64,000 bases of DNA, taken from contig NZ_FQZD01000007.1 of the NCBI RefSeq assembly GCF_900141835.1, positions 62,001 to 126,000 on the forward strand, read 5' to 3'. A model generated the notes under the pieces. That model saw only the letters and a list, made by a program, of their open reading frames with translations, searched no databases and had not been told where the DNA came from. Every line of letters begins with the position of its first letter. Positions within the stretch are counted from its first letter, which is position 1. Of the stretch, positions 58,066 to 64,000 are shown one piece after another. This stretch comes from Propionispora hippei DSM 15287 (lineage in GTDB: Bacteria; Bacillota; Negativicutes; Propionisporales; Propionisporaceae). The position numbers were made by a program, and so were the translations under genes.

Positions 58066-59259
58066 ATGGCTAAAATGGGTAATGCATTGCCCTCTAATGA
58101 GAGTACGCTTTCTAAACGACAGATACCGGGGTTTTGGGAGCAAGTTTCCACCCGGGTTGCTTTTTTTATTGCCGGTTTTGGCATCTCGGCCTGGGCTCCG
58201 CTGGTTCCCTATGCCAAGGCGCGCCTCGGTGTTGATGAGGCTACTCTTGGTTTTCTTTTATTGTGCCTGGGGGCTGGCTCGATAAGCATCATGCCTTTTG
58301 CCGGTTTGCTTGCGGCACGCTTTGGCTGCCGGCTGATTATTGGCCTTGCCAGTCTGTTCCTGTGTATTACGTTACCCTTTCTTGCTACGGCGGCAAGCAT
58401 ACCGGCAATCGTGGCTGCCTTGCTGGTCTTTGGCGCCGCGGTCGGTATGATTGATGTGGTCGTCAATATCCAGGCTGTGATTGTCGAAAAAGCCGGTGGC
58501 CGGCCCATGATGTCCGGTTTCCATGGACTTTGGAGTGTGGGCGGTTTTGTTGGGGCCGGCAGTGTGAGCGGCCTGCTGGAAGCCGGTGTATCCCCGGTGG
58601 CGGCAATGCTCTGCGTTGCCGTGATAATCCTTGCCCTGTTAGTGATGTTTGGCAGGTACTTGCTGCCCTACGGAAGTGAGGAAAAGCAGGGACCCGTGTT
58701 TGTTTTGCCTAAAGGAATTGTCCTTTTCATCGGGATTTTATGTTTCATCGTCTTTCTGGCTGAAGGGTCCATGCTGGATTGGAGTGCCGTATTTTTAACT
58801 TCACTGCGCGGCGTTGAACTAGCGCAGGCGGGGCTGGGCTATTCTTTATTCTCCGTTACCATGACGATCGGGAGATTAACCGGGGACCGGATTGTTGCCA
58901 AATTCGGCGGCAGAAACGTGATCCTGTTCGGTGGGATCGGTGCGGCAGCAGGGATTGCCATTGCCATATTCGTTCCCACCTGGACGGCCGCGTTGCTTGG
59001 TTTTGCCTTGCTGGGACTGGGATCTTCCAATATCGTACCGGTGCTGTATTCCGTGCTGGGCCGCCAGAAAGTCATGCCGGCAAACCTGGCCGTATCCGCC
59101 GTTTCTACCCTGGGCTATTCAGGCATCTTGGCCGGACCGGCGCTTATCGGTTTTATGGCTCATTCGATCAGTCTCCCTTTTGCCTTTATTGTTGTTGCGG
59201 CAACTATGCTGGCGGTGGCAGCCAGCGCAGGCATCGTTGCCAAGAACAGTACGCCGTAA
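58066..59259 (+). CDS. MFS transporter (FucP/YbjJ-like sugar or effector permease)
   Basis: This 397-residue permease has twelve helices. It has RVAFFIAGFGISAWAPLVPYAKARLGVDEATLGFLLLCLGAGSISIMPFAGLLAARFG in the first helices (MFS loop 2-3), the midpoint GFHGLWSVGGFVGAG and GRLTGDRIVAKFGGRNVILFG in the second half. This resembles the YbjJ-type branch of MFS, whose substrates are uncertain. It follows the ROK regulator and is bounded by two repeated terminators, so the pair looks like a self-contained module. Confidence 0.88.
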   Translation: MAKMGNALPSNESTLSKRQIPGFWEQVSTRVAFFIAGFGISAWAPLVPYAKARLGVDEATLGFLLLCLGAGSISIMPFAGLLAARFGCRLIIGLASLFLCITLPFLATAASIPAIVAALLVFGAAVGMIDVVVNIQAVIVEKAGGRPMMSGFHGLWSVGGFVGAGSVSGLLEAGVSPVAAMLCVAVIILALLVMFGRYLLPYGSEEKQGPVFVLPKGIVLFIGILCFIVFLAEGSMLDWSAVFLTSLRGVELAQAGLGYSLFSVTMTIGRLTGDRIVAKFGGRNVILFGGIGAAAGIAIAIFVPTWTAALLGFALLGLGSSNIVPVLYSVLGRQKVMPANLAVSAVSTLGYSGILAGPALIGFMAHSISLPFAFIVVAATMLAVAASAGIVAKNSTP

Positions 59260-59314
59260 ATCCGATAAATAAAAAGGCAGAAGATTGCTATGGAGCTCGG
59301 GAGCACGAAAAACC

Positions 59315-59358
59315 TCCAAGCTGGTGTAAGTAAAAGCACCGGACTTGGAGGTTTTTCT
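59315..59358 (+). terminator. Intrinsic terminator after the MFS gene (copy 2 of a repeated terminator)
   Basis: CCTCCAAGCTGGTG pairs with CACCGGACTTGGAGG, followed by TTTTT; AAAAA on the other side makes it usable both ways. The remainder of the 59260-59587 gap contains no gene; GGAGG just before ATG 59588 is the RBS of the hydrolase gene. Confidence 0.92.
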
Positions 59359-59587
59359 TATAGTAAAAAAATAAATGCTCCGGTTATAGACAGAAGCATG
59401 AAAAACTAACATGCCGGCAACTAAAAACTTATTAATTTGAAGGAGTTGTTAGATCTTTCGGCGAAGTATCTTTTTGGTTTAAAGTTAATAGGTGATTTTT
59501 ATGTATATGAGGACTGAACTGGCCGCATGAGGCAAGCTGCAGTACTACTTTTTAGCCAAGCACAGCTAGATTATTGGAGGAATTACT

Positions 59588-60331
59588 ATGAAAATTCGCT
59601 GTATCACGATTGCCTTACTCGCTTTATTTATCGGTCTTACCCATTTCTACTCTCCCCTGGCAGCTATTGCTCAGGAAGATGAGGCGCGTTTCTGGGACTG
59701 GAGCAATCAGTTAGGGCGTACGCCGCAGGATCCGCCATATCTTACACTCCATTACCGGGTGCGCAGTCTTTACTTCTCGCTGGAGCCTCACTCGGTTCAT
59801 CCGATTGTTTTCCTGGGTGACAGCATGACCGATGAAGGGAACTGGTCTCGACTATTTCCGCAATACCCCGTACTCAACCGCGGCATTGGCGGTGACAGCA
59901 CGTTAGGTGTTTTGCACCGGCTGCAGCAGGTGACAGACCTAAAACCGGCCAAAGTGTTTCTTATGATCGGTACCAACGACCTTTGCTATAACCGTTCCAT
60001 CCCTGATATTATGGAAAACTATCAACGCATTATTGATCAGGTAAAGCAAAAATCACCGGAAACCAAAATTTATGTGGAAAGTGTCCTGCCCTTTAATGAT
60101 GAACTGTTTCCGGCCAGGAATAAGCGGACCAATAGCAATATCAAGCAGCTTAACCGCCAGATTGAGCAATTGGCTAAGAATACCGGCTGTAGGTACCTGA
60201 ATCTTGTACCTGCCTTTAGCGATTCCAACGGACGGCTTCCGGCCGTCTATACCACTGATGGACTACATCTGAATGAGCTTGGCTATCAGGTTTGGAGAGA
60301 CCAAATCTCAGGCCAGGTAAATCTTTTTTAG
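59588..60331 (+). CDS. Secreted SGNH/GDSL-type hydrolase
   Basis: This 247-residue protein has a signal peptide (residues 1-28, ITIALLALFIGLTHFYSPLAAIAQ). The SGNH blocks follow in order: VFLGDSMTDEG (catalytic Ser), NRGIGGDST (block II Gly), LMIGTNDLCYN (block III Asn) and TTDGLHLNELG (catalytic Asp and His). It should hydrolyse esters or acyl/acetyl groups of sugars or lipids outside the cytoplasm. It resembles TesA-like and platelet-activating-factor acetylhydrolase-like members. The substrate is unknown. Confidence 0.9.
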   Translation: MKIRCITIALLALFIGLTHFYSPLAAIAQEDEARFWDWSNQLGRTPQDPPYLTLHYRVRSLYFSLEPHSVHPIVFLGDSMTDEGNWSRLFPQYPVLNRGIGGDSTLGVLHRLQQVTDLKPAKVFLMIGTNDLCYNRSIPDIMENYQRIIDQVKQKSPETKIYVESVLPFNDELFPARNKRTNSNIKQLNRQIEQLAKNTGCRYLNLVPAFSDSNGRLPAVYTTDGLHLNELGYQVWRDQISGQVNLF

Positions 60332-60609
60332 TATTTGAAACCAGGATGCTGTTCCCCGACATGCACAAAAAACATCGCTGAAGCCCAAGCGCTTCTTGGC
60401 GATTATATCTATGTTGATAATTTTGAACGCATTCAACTGAAATCAAAACTGGCACCGTATGAATACGATGCCAGTTTGCATATTTTAACGCTATTTCTGC
60501 CGCTTGGAGGTCCATTTACTGTACGTTGCTTTTTGGATCAGCCCATGATGCAACCAGGAGCGGTTTCCTTTTATTATAGTCTAAATAATTGTGACAGGAT
60601 ATTTTGTTT
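60332..60609 (+). other. Intergenic stretch with a doubtful 92-codon frame
   Basis: A plus-strand frame beginning at TTG 60335 reads to 60613 (LLGDYIYVDNFERIQLKSKLAPYEYDASLHILTLFLP...). It has protein-like composition but no ATG/GTG start, no RBS, and runs into the convergent MFS gene. It may be a remnant of a decayed gene. I recognise no family. Confidence 0.3.
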
Positions 60610-61878
60610 TTAAGGTTCAATTGGTTTGCGTAAAAACATACCGTAACTAATGGCCGAAACAATTAATAATACTGATCCAATCAAAAATACATATTCAAAA
60701 GAGCCGGTCATTTGTACAATTGCTCCTGTAACAATGGGGGCGATTGCGGCGCCAATAAACCCGCCGAAGTTTTGTATAGAGCCCAGGGAAGCGACCATAT
60801 TTTTTGGGGCAACATCGGTAGCCAGTGTCCAGATGACACCTGTTGGTACGGAAGAAGCGAAATATGCCAGAGACAGTAAGGCAATACAGACATTAATGTC
60901 CTGTACATAAGGAACCGGAATAACGGCTAACGCAGCGACGATAGCGCCTGATACTAGAGGAACTTTACGGGCTTGAATTGGCTGATAGCCTTTGCGAATA
61001 AAGTAATCTGATATAATTCCGCCTAGTGGTACGCCAATGATACCCACAAGAAAGGGAATCGCAGCAACCCAGCCTGTTTTTAATATGCTGAGGCCTCTTC
61101 CGACTACCAAATAACCTGGCAGCCAGGTTAGAAAAGTCCACATCGTATATACTAGTCCGAAATTGCCTATGATCATATACCATGTCGACTTATACTTGAA
61201 CAAATCTCCCCAGCCGACTTTATGTTCAGCAGCTACCTGGTTCTCTGCCTCCTGAATACTTGCCACTTCTCCATTCTTGGGGTCACGGTAAGAAAAGCAC
61301 CATAAGGCCATAATAACGAGACCGGCGACACCGATAATGATAAACATGAGTTTCCAGGAGTATGCCAGCATTAAGGCTGTTAAAAGAGGAGGGGCGATAC
61401 CGTTGGCAATTTGTGAACCGGTATTAATAATAGCCAGGGGAGTTCCGCGATCATCTTTAGAAAACCAACGGTCAATAGCCTTAACGGCGGCAGGAAAGAA
61501 CGGTGATTCCGATATACCCAGCATGACCCGCAATAAATAAAAAAGAGAATAGCTATTAGTGAATGCGGTAAGGATCGTTACTACAGACCAGAGCGCGCTT
61601 GCACCGGCAAACATCTTTTTAGGACCGATGCGATCAACCAGCCAGCCGGCGGGTAAATTAGCTAATGCATAAGGCCAGAGAAAAGCTGACATTAAAACGC
61701 CCATTTGTAAGGGGGACAGTCCGTATTCTTTGGCAATGAGCGGATTCGCCACGCTAAGATTGGACCTGTCCAAATAGTTTATTATTGCCCCGAGCAAAAT
61801 CAGAATAACGAACCACCAGCGAAGTTTATTTGTCTGTACCGGGTATGTAACTGCGTCCGTTGCTGCACTATTCATCAT
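60610..61878 (-). CDS. MFS transporter, anion:cation symporter family (sugar-acid permease)
   Basis: This permease of about 422 residues has twelve helices. It shows the ACS-family features IINYLDRSNLSVANPLIAKEYGLSPLQMGVLMSAFLWPYALANLPAGWLVDRIGPKKMF and SESPFFPAAVKAIDRWF. Relatives carry galactonate, glucarate, hexuronates or similar sugar acids with H+ or Na+. The start is uncertain: I use ATG 61878; TTG 61938 is in frame but neither has a convincing RBS. It is downstream of a KDPG aldolase and an IclR regulator on the same strand, so uptake of a sugar acid degraded through 2-keto-3-deoxy intermediates is likely. Confidence 0.88.
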   Translation of the reverse strand: MMNSAATDAVTYPVQTNKLRWWFVILILLGAIINYLDRSNLSVANPLIAKEYGLSPLQMGVLMSAFLWPYALANLPAGWLVDRIGPKKMFAGASALWSVVTILTAFTNSYSLFYLLRVMLGISESPFFPAAVKAIDRWFSKDDRGTPLAIINTGSQIANGIAPPLLTALMLAYSWKLMFIIIGVAGLVIMALWCFSYRDPKNGEVASIQEAENQVAAEHKVGWGDLFKYKSTWYMIIGNFGLVYTMWTFLTWLPGYLVVGRGLSILKTGWVAAIPFLVGIIGVPLGGIISDYFIRKGYQPIQARKVPLVSGAIVAALAVIPVPYVQDINVCIALLSLAYFASSVPTGVIWTLATDVAPKNMVASLGSIQNFGGFIGAAIAPIVTGAIVQMTGSFEYVFLIGSVLLIVSAISYGMFLRKPIEP

Positions 61879-61979
61879 AGTTAACACTACTTTGGATTTT
61901 TTATAGAAAGGCACTGTCTTCTGGCCAATCTTATACAACGGAGAAACCTATGCTGTGCTACTATTTGCTACCTGCTCTA

Positions 61980-62624
61980 TTATGACCGGGCGGAATTCAC
62001 CGCTGCGATAAATTCCTTAGCTGCCGCAGTAACTTTACTATAGTCGCCGTCTTTTTTTGCAGCTTTTGTAATGAAGCTGCCGACACCTACACCTATACAG
62101 CCAGCCTGAAACCATTCCTGTACGTTTTCAGGCGATACTCCGCCGGTAGGCGCAATAGCGGCTTGCGGTACGGGAGCCATAATGGCTTTAACATATTGCG
62201 GTCCTAGATTATCTGCAGGGAACAGTTTTACGATGTCAGCTCCGGCTTCCAACGTATCTATGATTTCCTTCGGGGTCATAGCTCCGCTGACAGTAACAGC
62301 CTGATAGCGGTTAGCCACCTTAATCATTTCAGGATTTAACTGCGGGCTTACTAGAAGCTCCGCACCGGCCAAAATGGCTGCTCTGGCAGTTTCACCGTCC
62401 AAAATGCTCCCGGCACCCACTACCACCTGATCTTTATATTTCTTTGATAATAAACTGATGACTCCGAGCGCATTCGGAACCGCCATAGTAATTTCCAAGA
62501 CTTTAATACCGCCTTCAATCGCAGCCTCAGCAACAGCCAGCGCGTCCTGATCGCTGTCAGTACGGATAATAAGGATGCTGCCGCTCTCATAAATCATTTT
62601 TAGGTTGTTAAGTTTTCTCCACAT
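61980..62624 (-). CDS. eda: KDPG/KHG aldolase (2-dehydro-3-deoxyphosphogluconate aldolase)
   Basis: This 214-residue class I aldolase cleaves 2-keto-3-deoxy-6-phosphogluconate to pyruvate and glyceraldehyde-3-phosphate, or 4-hydroxy-2-oxoglutarate to pyruvate and glyoxylate. The Schiff-base lysine is in DIVKLFPADNLGP. Also visible are the catalytic Glu in VLEITM, VVVGAGSILD, ELLVSPQLNPEM and APTGGVSPENVQEW. It lies between the IclR regulator and the MFS gene on the minus strand and fits an Entner-Doudoroff-like branch for a sugar acid. RBS GGAGGACTA precedes the ATG. Confidence 0.93.
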   Translation of the reverse strand: MWRKLNNLKMIYESGSILIIRTDSDQDALAVAEAAIEGGIKVLEITMAVPNALGVISLLSKKYKDQVVVGAGSILDGETARAAILAGAELLVSPQLNPEMIKVANRYQAVTVSGAMTPKEIIDTLEAGADIVKLFPADNLGPQYVKAIMAPVPQAAIAPTGGVSPENVQEWFQAGCIGVGVGSFITKAAKKDGDYSKVTAAAKEFIAAVNSARS

Positions 62625-62660
62625 GGAATAGTCCTCCTGAAATTTTTTTGGTTGAAAGAA

Positions 62661-63449
62661 TTAGTCCCGGTACAGTTTTTGGCTGCTGAACCCCAATTGG
62701 CAGGACAATTTTAATGCTGTTTCAGTTACAATTTGAACTACCTTAGCCCGATGCTCTGTCGTCATATTGGAATATAGGCTGGCCACGCTGATCGAAGCTA
62801 CAGGCTGATTCCAGCGATCAAAAATAGCGCAGCCAATACAGTACATCTCCAAATGATCTTCCCGGTCATCAACAGAATATCCCCGCTGGCGAATTTCCCT
62901 CATATCCTGCAAAATTTCTGGGATGGTCACCTTAGAATATGGTGTTTTGCGGGGTATATCCCCATCACCTAAAATGTGCAGAATTTTATCTTCCGGAAAA
63001 GCTGCCAACAACGCCTTGCCCAAGCCGGTAGTGTGCATGTACCTGCGTGAGCCGAGCTTAGCCGTAGGACGCATGTAAGAGTAGTTTTCTGATTTGTCCA
63101 GATATACAATATTACCCTTATCCTCAATTCCTAAAAAGGCGGTTCCTCCTGACAGCTTATTCATTTCCTGTAAAAAAGGACGAGCCAGATGGGGGATTCC
63201 CATGTTTGACAAATAGCCTATTCCGGTTTCAAATGCACTCAGACCTAGTCGATAAGTTTTTAGCCGTTCATCATCGAATTCCAGAAAGCCTTTGTATAAT
63301 AGCGTCTGGATTAACTCAAATCCGCTGCTGCGCGGTATCTCTAAAGCGGAGCAAATCTCATGAAGGGTTAAAGGCGTATTGCTCTTTGAAAGTAAGACCA
63401 GAACATCAAGCGCTCTTTCCGCTGATTTGTTAACACGAATATTTACCAT
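62661..63449 (-). CDS. IclR-family transcriptional regulator (KdgR-like)
   Basis: This 262-residue regulator has an N-terminal winged helix (about 8-70, SAERALDVLVLLSKSNTPLTLHEICSALEIPRSSGFELIQTLLYKGFLEFD) and a C-terminal GAF-like effector domain. The effector part shows KLGSRRYMHTTGLGKALLAAFPEDKI and GYSVDDREDHLEMYCIGCAIFDRWNQPVASISVASLYS. KdgR-like members repress uronate/gluconate genes and are released by 2-keto-3-deoxy acids. It heads the minus-strand operon with eda and the MFS gene, and symmetrical AT-rich sites lie upstream. RBS AAGGAGACTA precedes the ATG. Confidence 0.92.
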   Translation of the reverse strand: MVNIRVNKSAERALDVLVLLSKSNTPLTLHEICSALEIPRSSGFELIQTLLYKGFLEFDDERLKTYRLGLSAFETGIGYLSNMGIPHLARPFLQEMNKLSGGTAFLGIEDKGNIVYLDKSENYSYMRPTAKLGSRRYMHTTGLGKALLAAFPEDKILHILGDGDIPRKTPYSKVTIPEILQDMREIRQRGYSVDDREDHLEMYCIGCAIFDRWNQPVASISVASLYSNMTTEHRAKVVQIVTETALKLSCQLGFSSQKLYRD

Positions 63450-63472
63450 ATAGTCTCCTTATTTACACTTAA

Positions 63473-63531
63473 ATTCGTATATGCGAATCGCATTCGTTAA
63501 TATGAATCTATTTATAGTATAGTATAGTATA
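63473..63531. promoter_or_regulatory. Operator-like repeats and pentamer tract upstream of iclR
   Basis: ATTCGTATATGCGAAT (63473-63488) is a near-perfect palindrome and ATTCGTTAATATGAAT (63492-63507) a related copy 19 bases on. A third related site is at 63699. A (TATAG)3-TATA tandem tract follows at 63513-63531. The 63450-63732 gap holds no gene. Confidence 0.55.
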
Positions 63532-63698
63532 TTTTTATCAGAAACTTCAATATAATTTATGAAAATAAAAAACTGTTGAATTTTTGCATAAATCAGTATA
63601 ATCTATAAACAAATTGAATATAGATGAGCCTAAAATTTAATTTAGAGCCGGGATTTGCAGAATTGGTAATGAATATGGGATGCACATCTAATGAATTG

Positions 63699-63716
63699 AA
63701 TTTGCATATGCGAATT
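63699..63716. promoter_or_regulatory. Operator-like palindrome before the rightward kinase gene
   Basis: AATTTGCATATGCGAATT is symmetrical at 8 of 9 positions and shares the core (G/C)(T/C)ATATGCGAAT with the site at 63473-63488. It lies between promoter distance and the RBS of the kinase gene. The IclR protein is the likely binder for both divergent units (inference). Confidence 0.5.
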
Positions 63717-63732
63717 AGAGGGGGATTTGTTT

Positions 63733-64000
63733 ATGGAACCAATAGCAATTTTTCTAATTGGTGCCGCTGCATCAGGAAAGTCAACGATTGCAAGGAAAGT
63801 AGCAGAAAGATATAATTTTTGCTACTTAGATAAAGATATTCTGTGTAACCATTTTACCGGTTTACTGCTTCAGGCTAAGGGATATTCTCCGCATGACCGT
63901 GATGGGTGCGCATATTATACGGAAGTAGTGAGGGAGATAGAATATCAAACATTGCTGAATATTGCCGATGATAACTTACGTCTTGGCCGCTCAGTAATTC
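63733..64000 (+). CDS. P-loop small-molecule kinase (3' truncated by the window)
   Basis: The frame starts at ATG 63733 after AGAGGGGGA and stays open to the window end (89 codons seen). It begins MEPIAIFLIGAAASGKSTIA (Walker A GAAASGKST, residues about 10-18), then RYNFCYLDKDILCNHFTG and REIEYQTLLNIADDNLRLGRS. This fits AAA_33/gluconokinase-like kinases. It is divergent from the IclR-eda-MFS operon and carries a matching palindrome, so it may phosphorylate the sugar acid imported by that module. Confidence 0.8.
   Translation, partial: MEPIAIFLIGAAASGKSTIARKVAERYNFCYLDKDILCNHFTGLLLQAKGYSPHDRDGCAYYTEVVREIEYQTLLNIADDNLRLGRSVI

Noticed and set aside
63624-63815. Plus-strand 63-codon frame before the window end
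   Set aside because: It overlaps the P-loop kinase start at 63733, which has a clear Walker A and RBS in another frame.
1-64000. CRISPR arrays, tRNA or rRNA genes, prophage or complete transposase genes
   Set aside because: No regularly spaced repeats, cloverleaf sequences, rRNA-like stretches or transposase motifs were found when reading the window.

Overview
The window looks like a chromosome segment from a spore-forming, Gram-negative-type (diderm) Firmicute, most likely Negativicutes/Sporomusaceae (Sporomusa/Pelosinus-like). The reasons are: Firmicute-style strong AGGAGG ribosome binding sites and intrinsic terminators; sporulation-linked genes (a YtaF-like protein and a 36-codon hydrophobic gene with a sigmaE/K-like promoter); and an apolipoprotein N-acyltransferase (lnt), an enzyme expected in bacteria with an outer membrane. 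The genus is an inference. No rRNA, tRNA, CRISPR array, prophage or intact transposase was seen.

Layout. 1-6.8 kb: kdpABC potassium pump (kdpA cut by the window edge) plus the kdpDE two-component system. 6.9-9.8 kb: an old-yellow-enzyme family reductase, an EamA exporter and purine nucleoside phosphorylase. 9.9-13.0 kb: a class II aldolase divergent from a zinc dehydrogenase and a GntR/UTRA regulator, with two matching operators placed on two near-consensus promoters. 13.3-17.3 kb: an aminotransferase, a small sporulation-type protein and a KimA-type K+ importer with a structured leader. 17.3-25.7 kb: a polar amino-acid ABC transporter behind an unusual RNA leader, then a class III aminotransferase, an aldehyde dehydrogenase, a PucR regulator and a GabT-like aminotransferase; together these resemble an omega-amino-acid uptake and degradation module. 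25.9-31 kb: a periplasmic-sensing diguanylate cyclase, a QueG-like Fe-S protein, an inverted-repeat element and a chemoreceptor.

31.3-40 kb: YtaF, an unknown protein, and a cluster built around a 1669-residue tandem P-type ATPase with small helical or membrane proteins on both sides. This is the best candidate for an organelle-like or metal-handling system (ferrosome-like). 40.3-41.2 kb: a LytTR/DUF3021 pair. 41.5-47.3 kb: a PRD activator with an ascorbate-type PTS (EIIB, EIIC), a small TPR-like protein, a second class II aldolase and a P-loop kinase. 47.6-50.1 kb (minus): a four-gene operon with a glutathionylspermidine-synthase-like ATP-grasp ligase, a DUF350 membrane protein and a Gly/Ser-rich membrane peptide. 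50.2-56.7 kb: 3-methyladenine glycosylase, lnt, an NhaC antiporter, a macro-domain protein, a YciI protein, a probable type I toxin-antitoxin locus (TxpA/RatA-like) and a metallophosphoesterase. 56.8-64 kb: a ROK regulator with an MFS transporter between two near-identical terminators, a GDSL hydrolase, then an IclR-controlled sugar-acid module (MFS, KDPG aldolase, and the start of a P-loop kinase running off the window).

The strongest regulatory observations are the 17.3-17.6 kb leader (four CAAAGAY loops, a three-way junction and two terminators), the 55.3-55.6 kb toxin/antisense pair, and the paired GntR operators at 10.83-10.98 kb.
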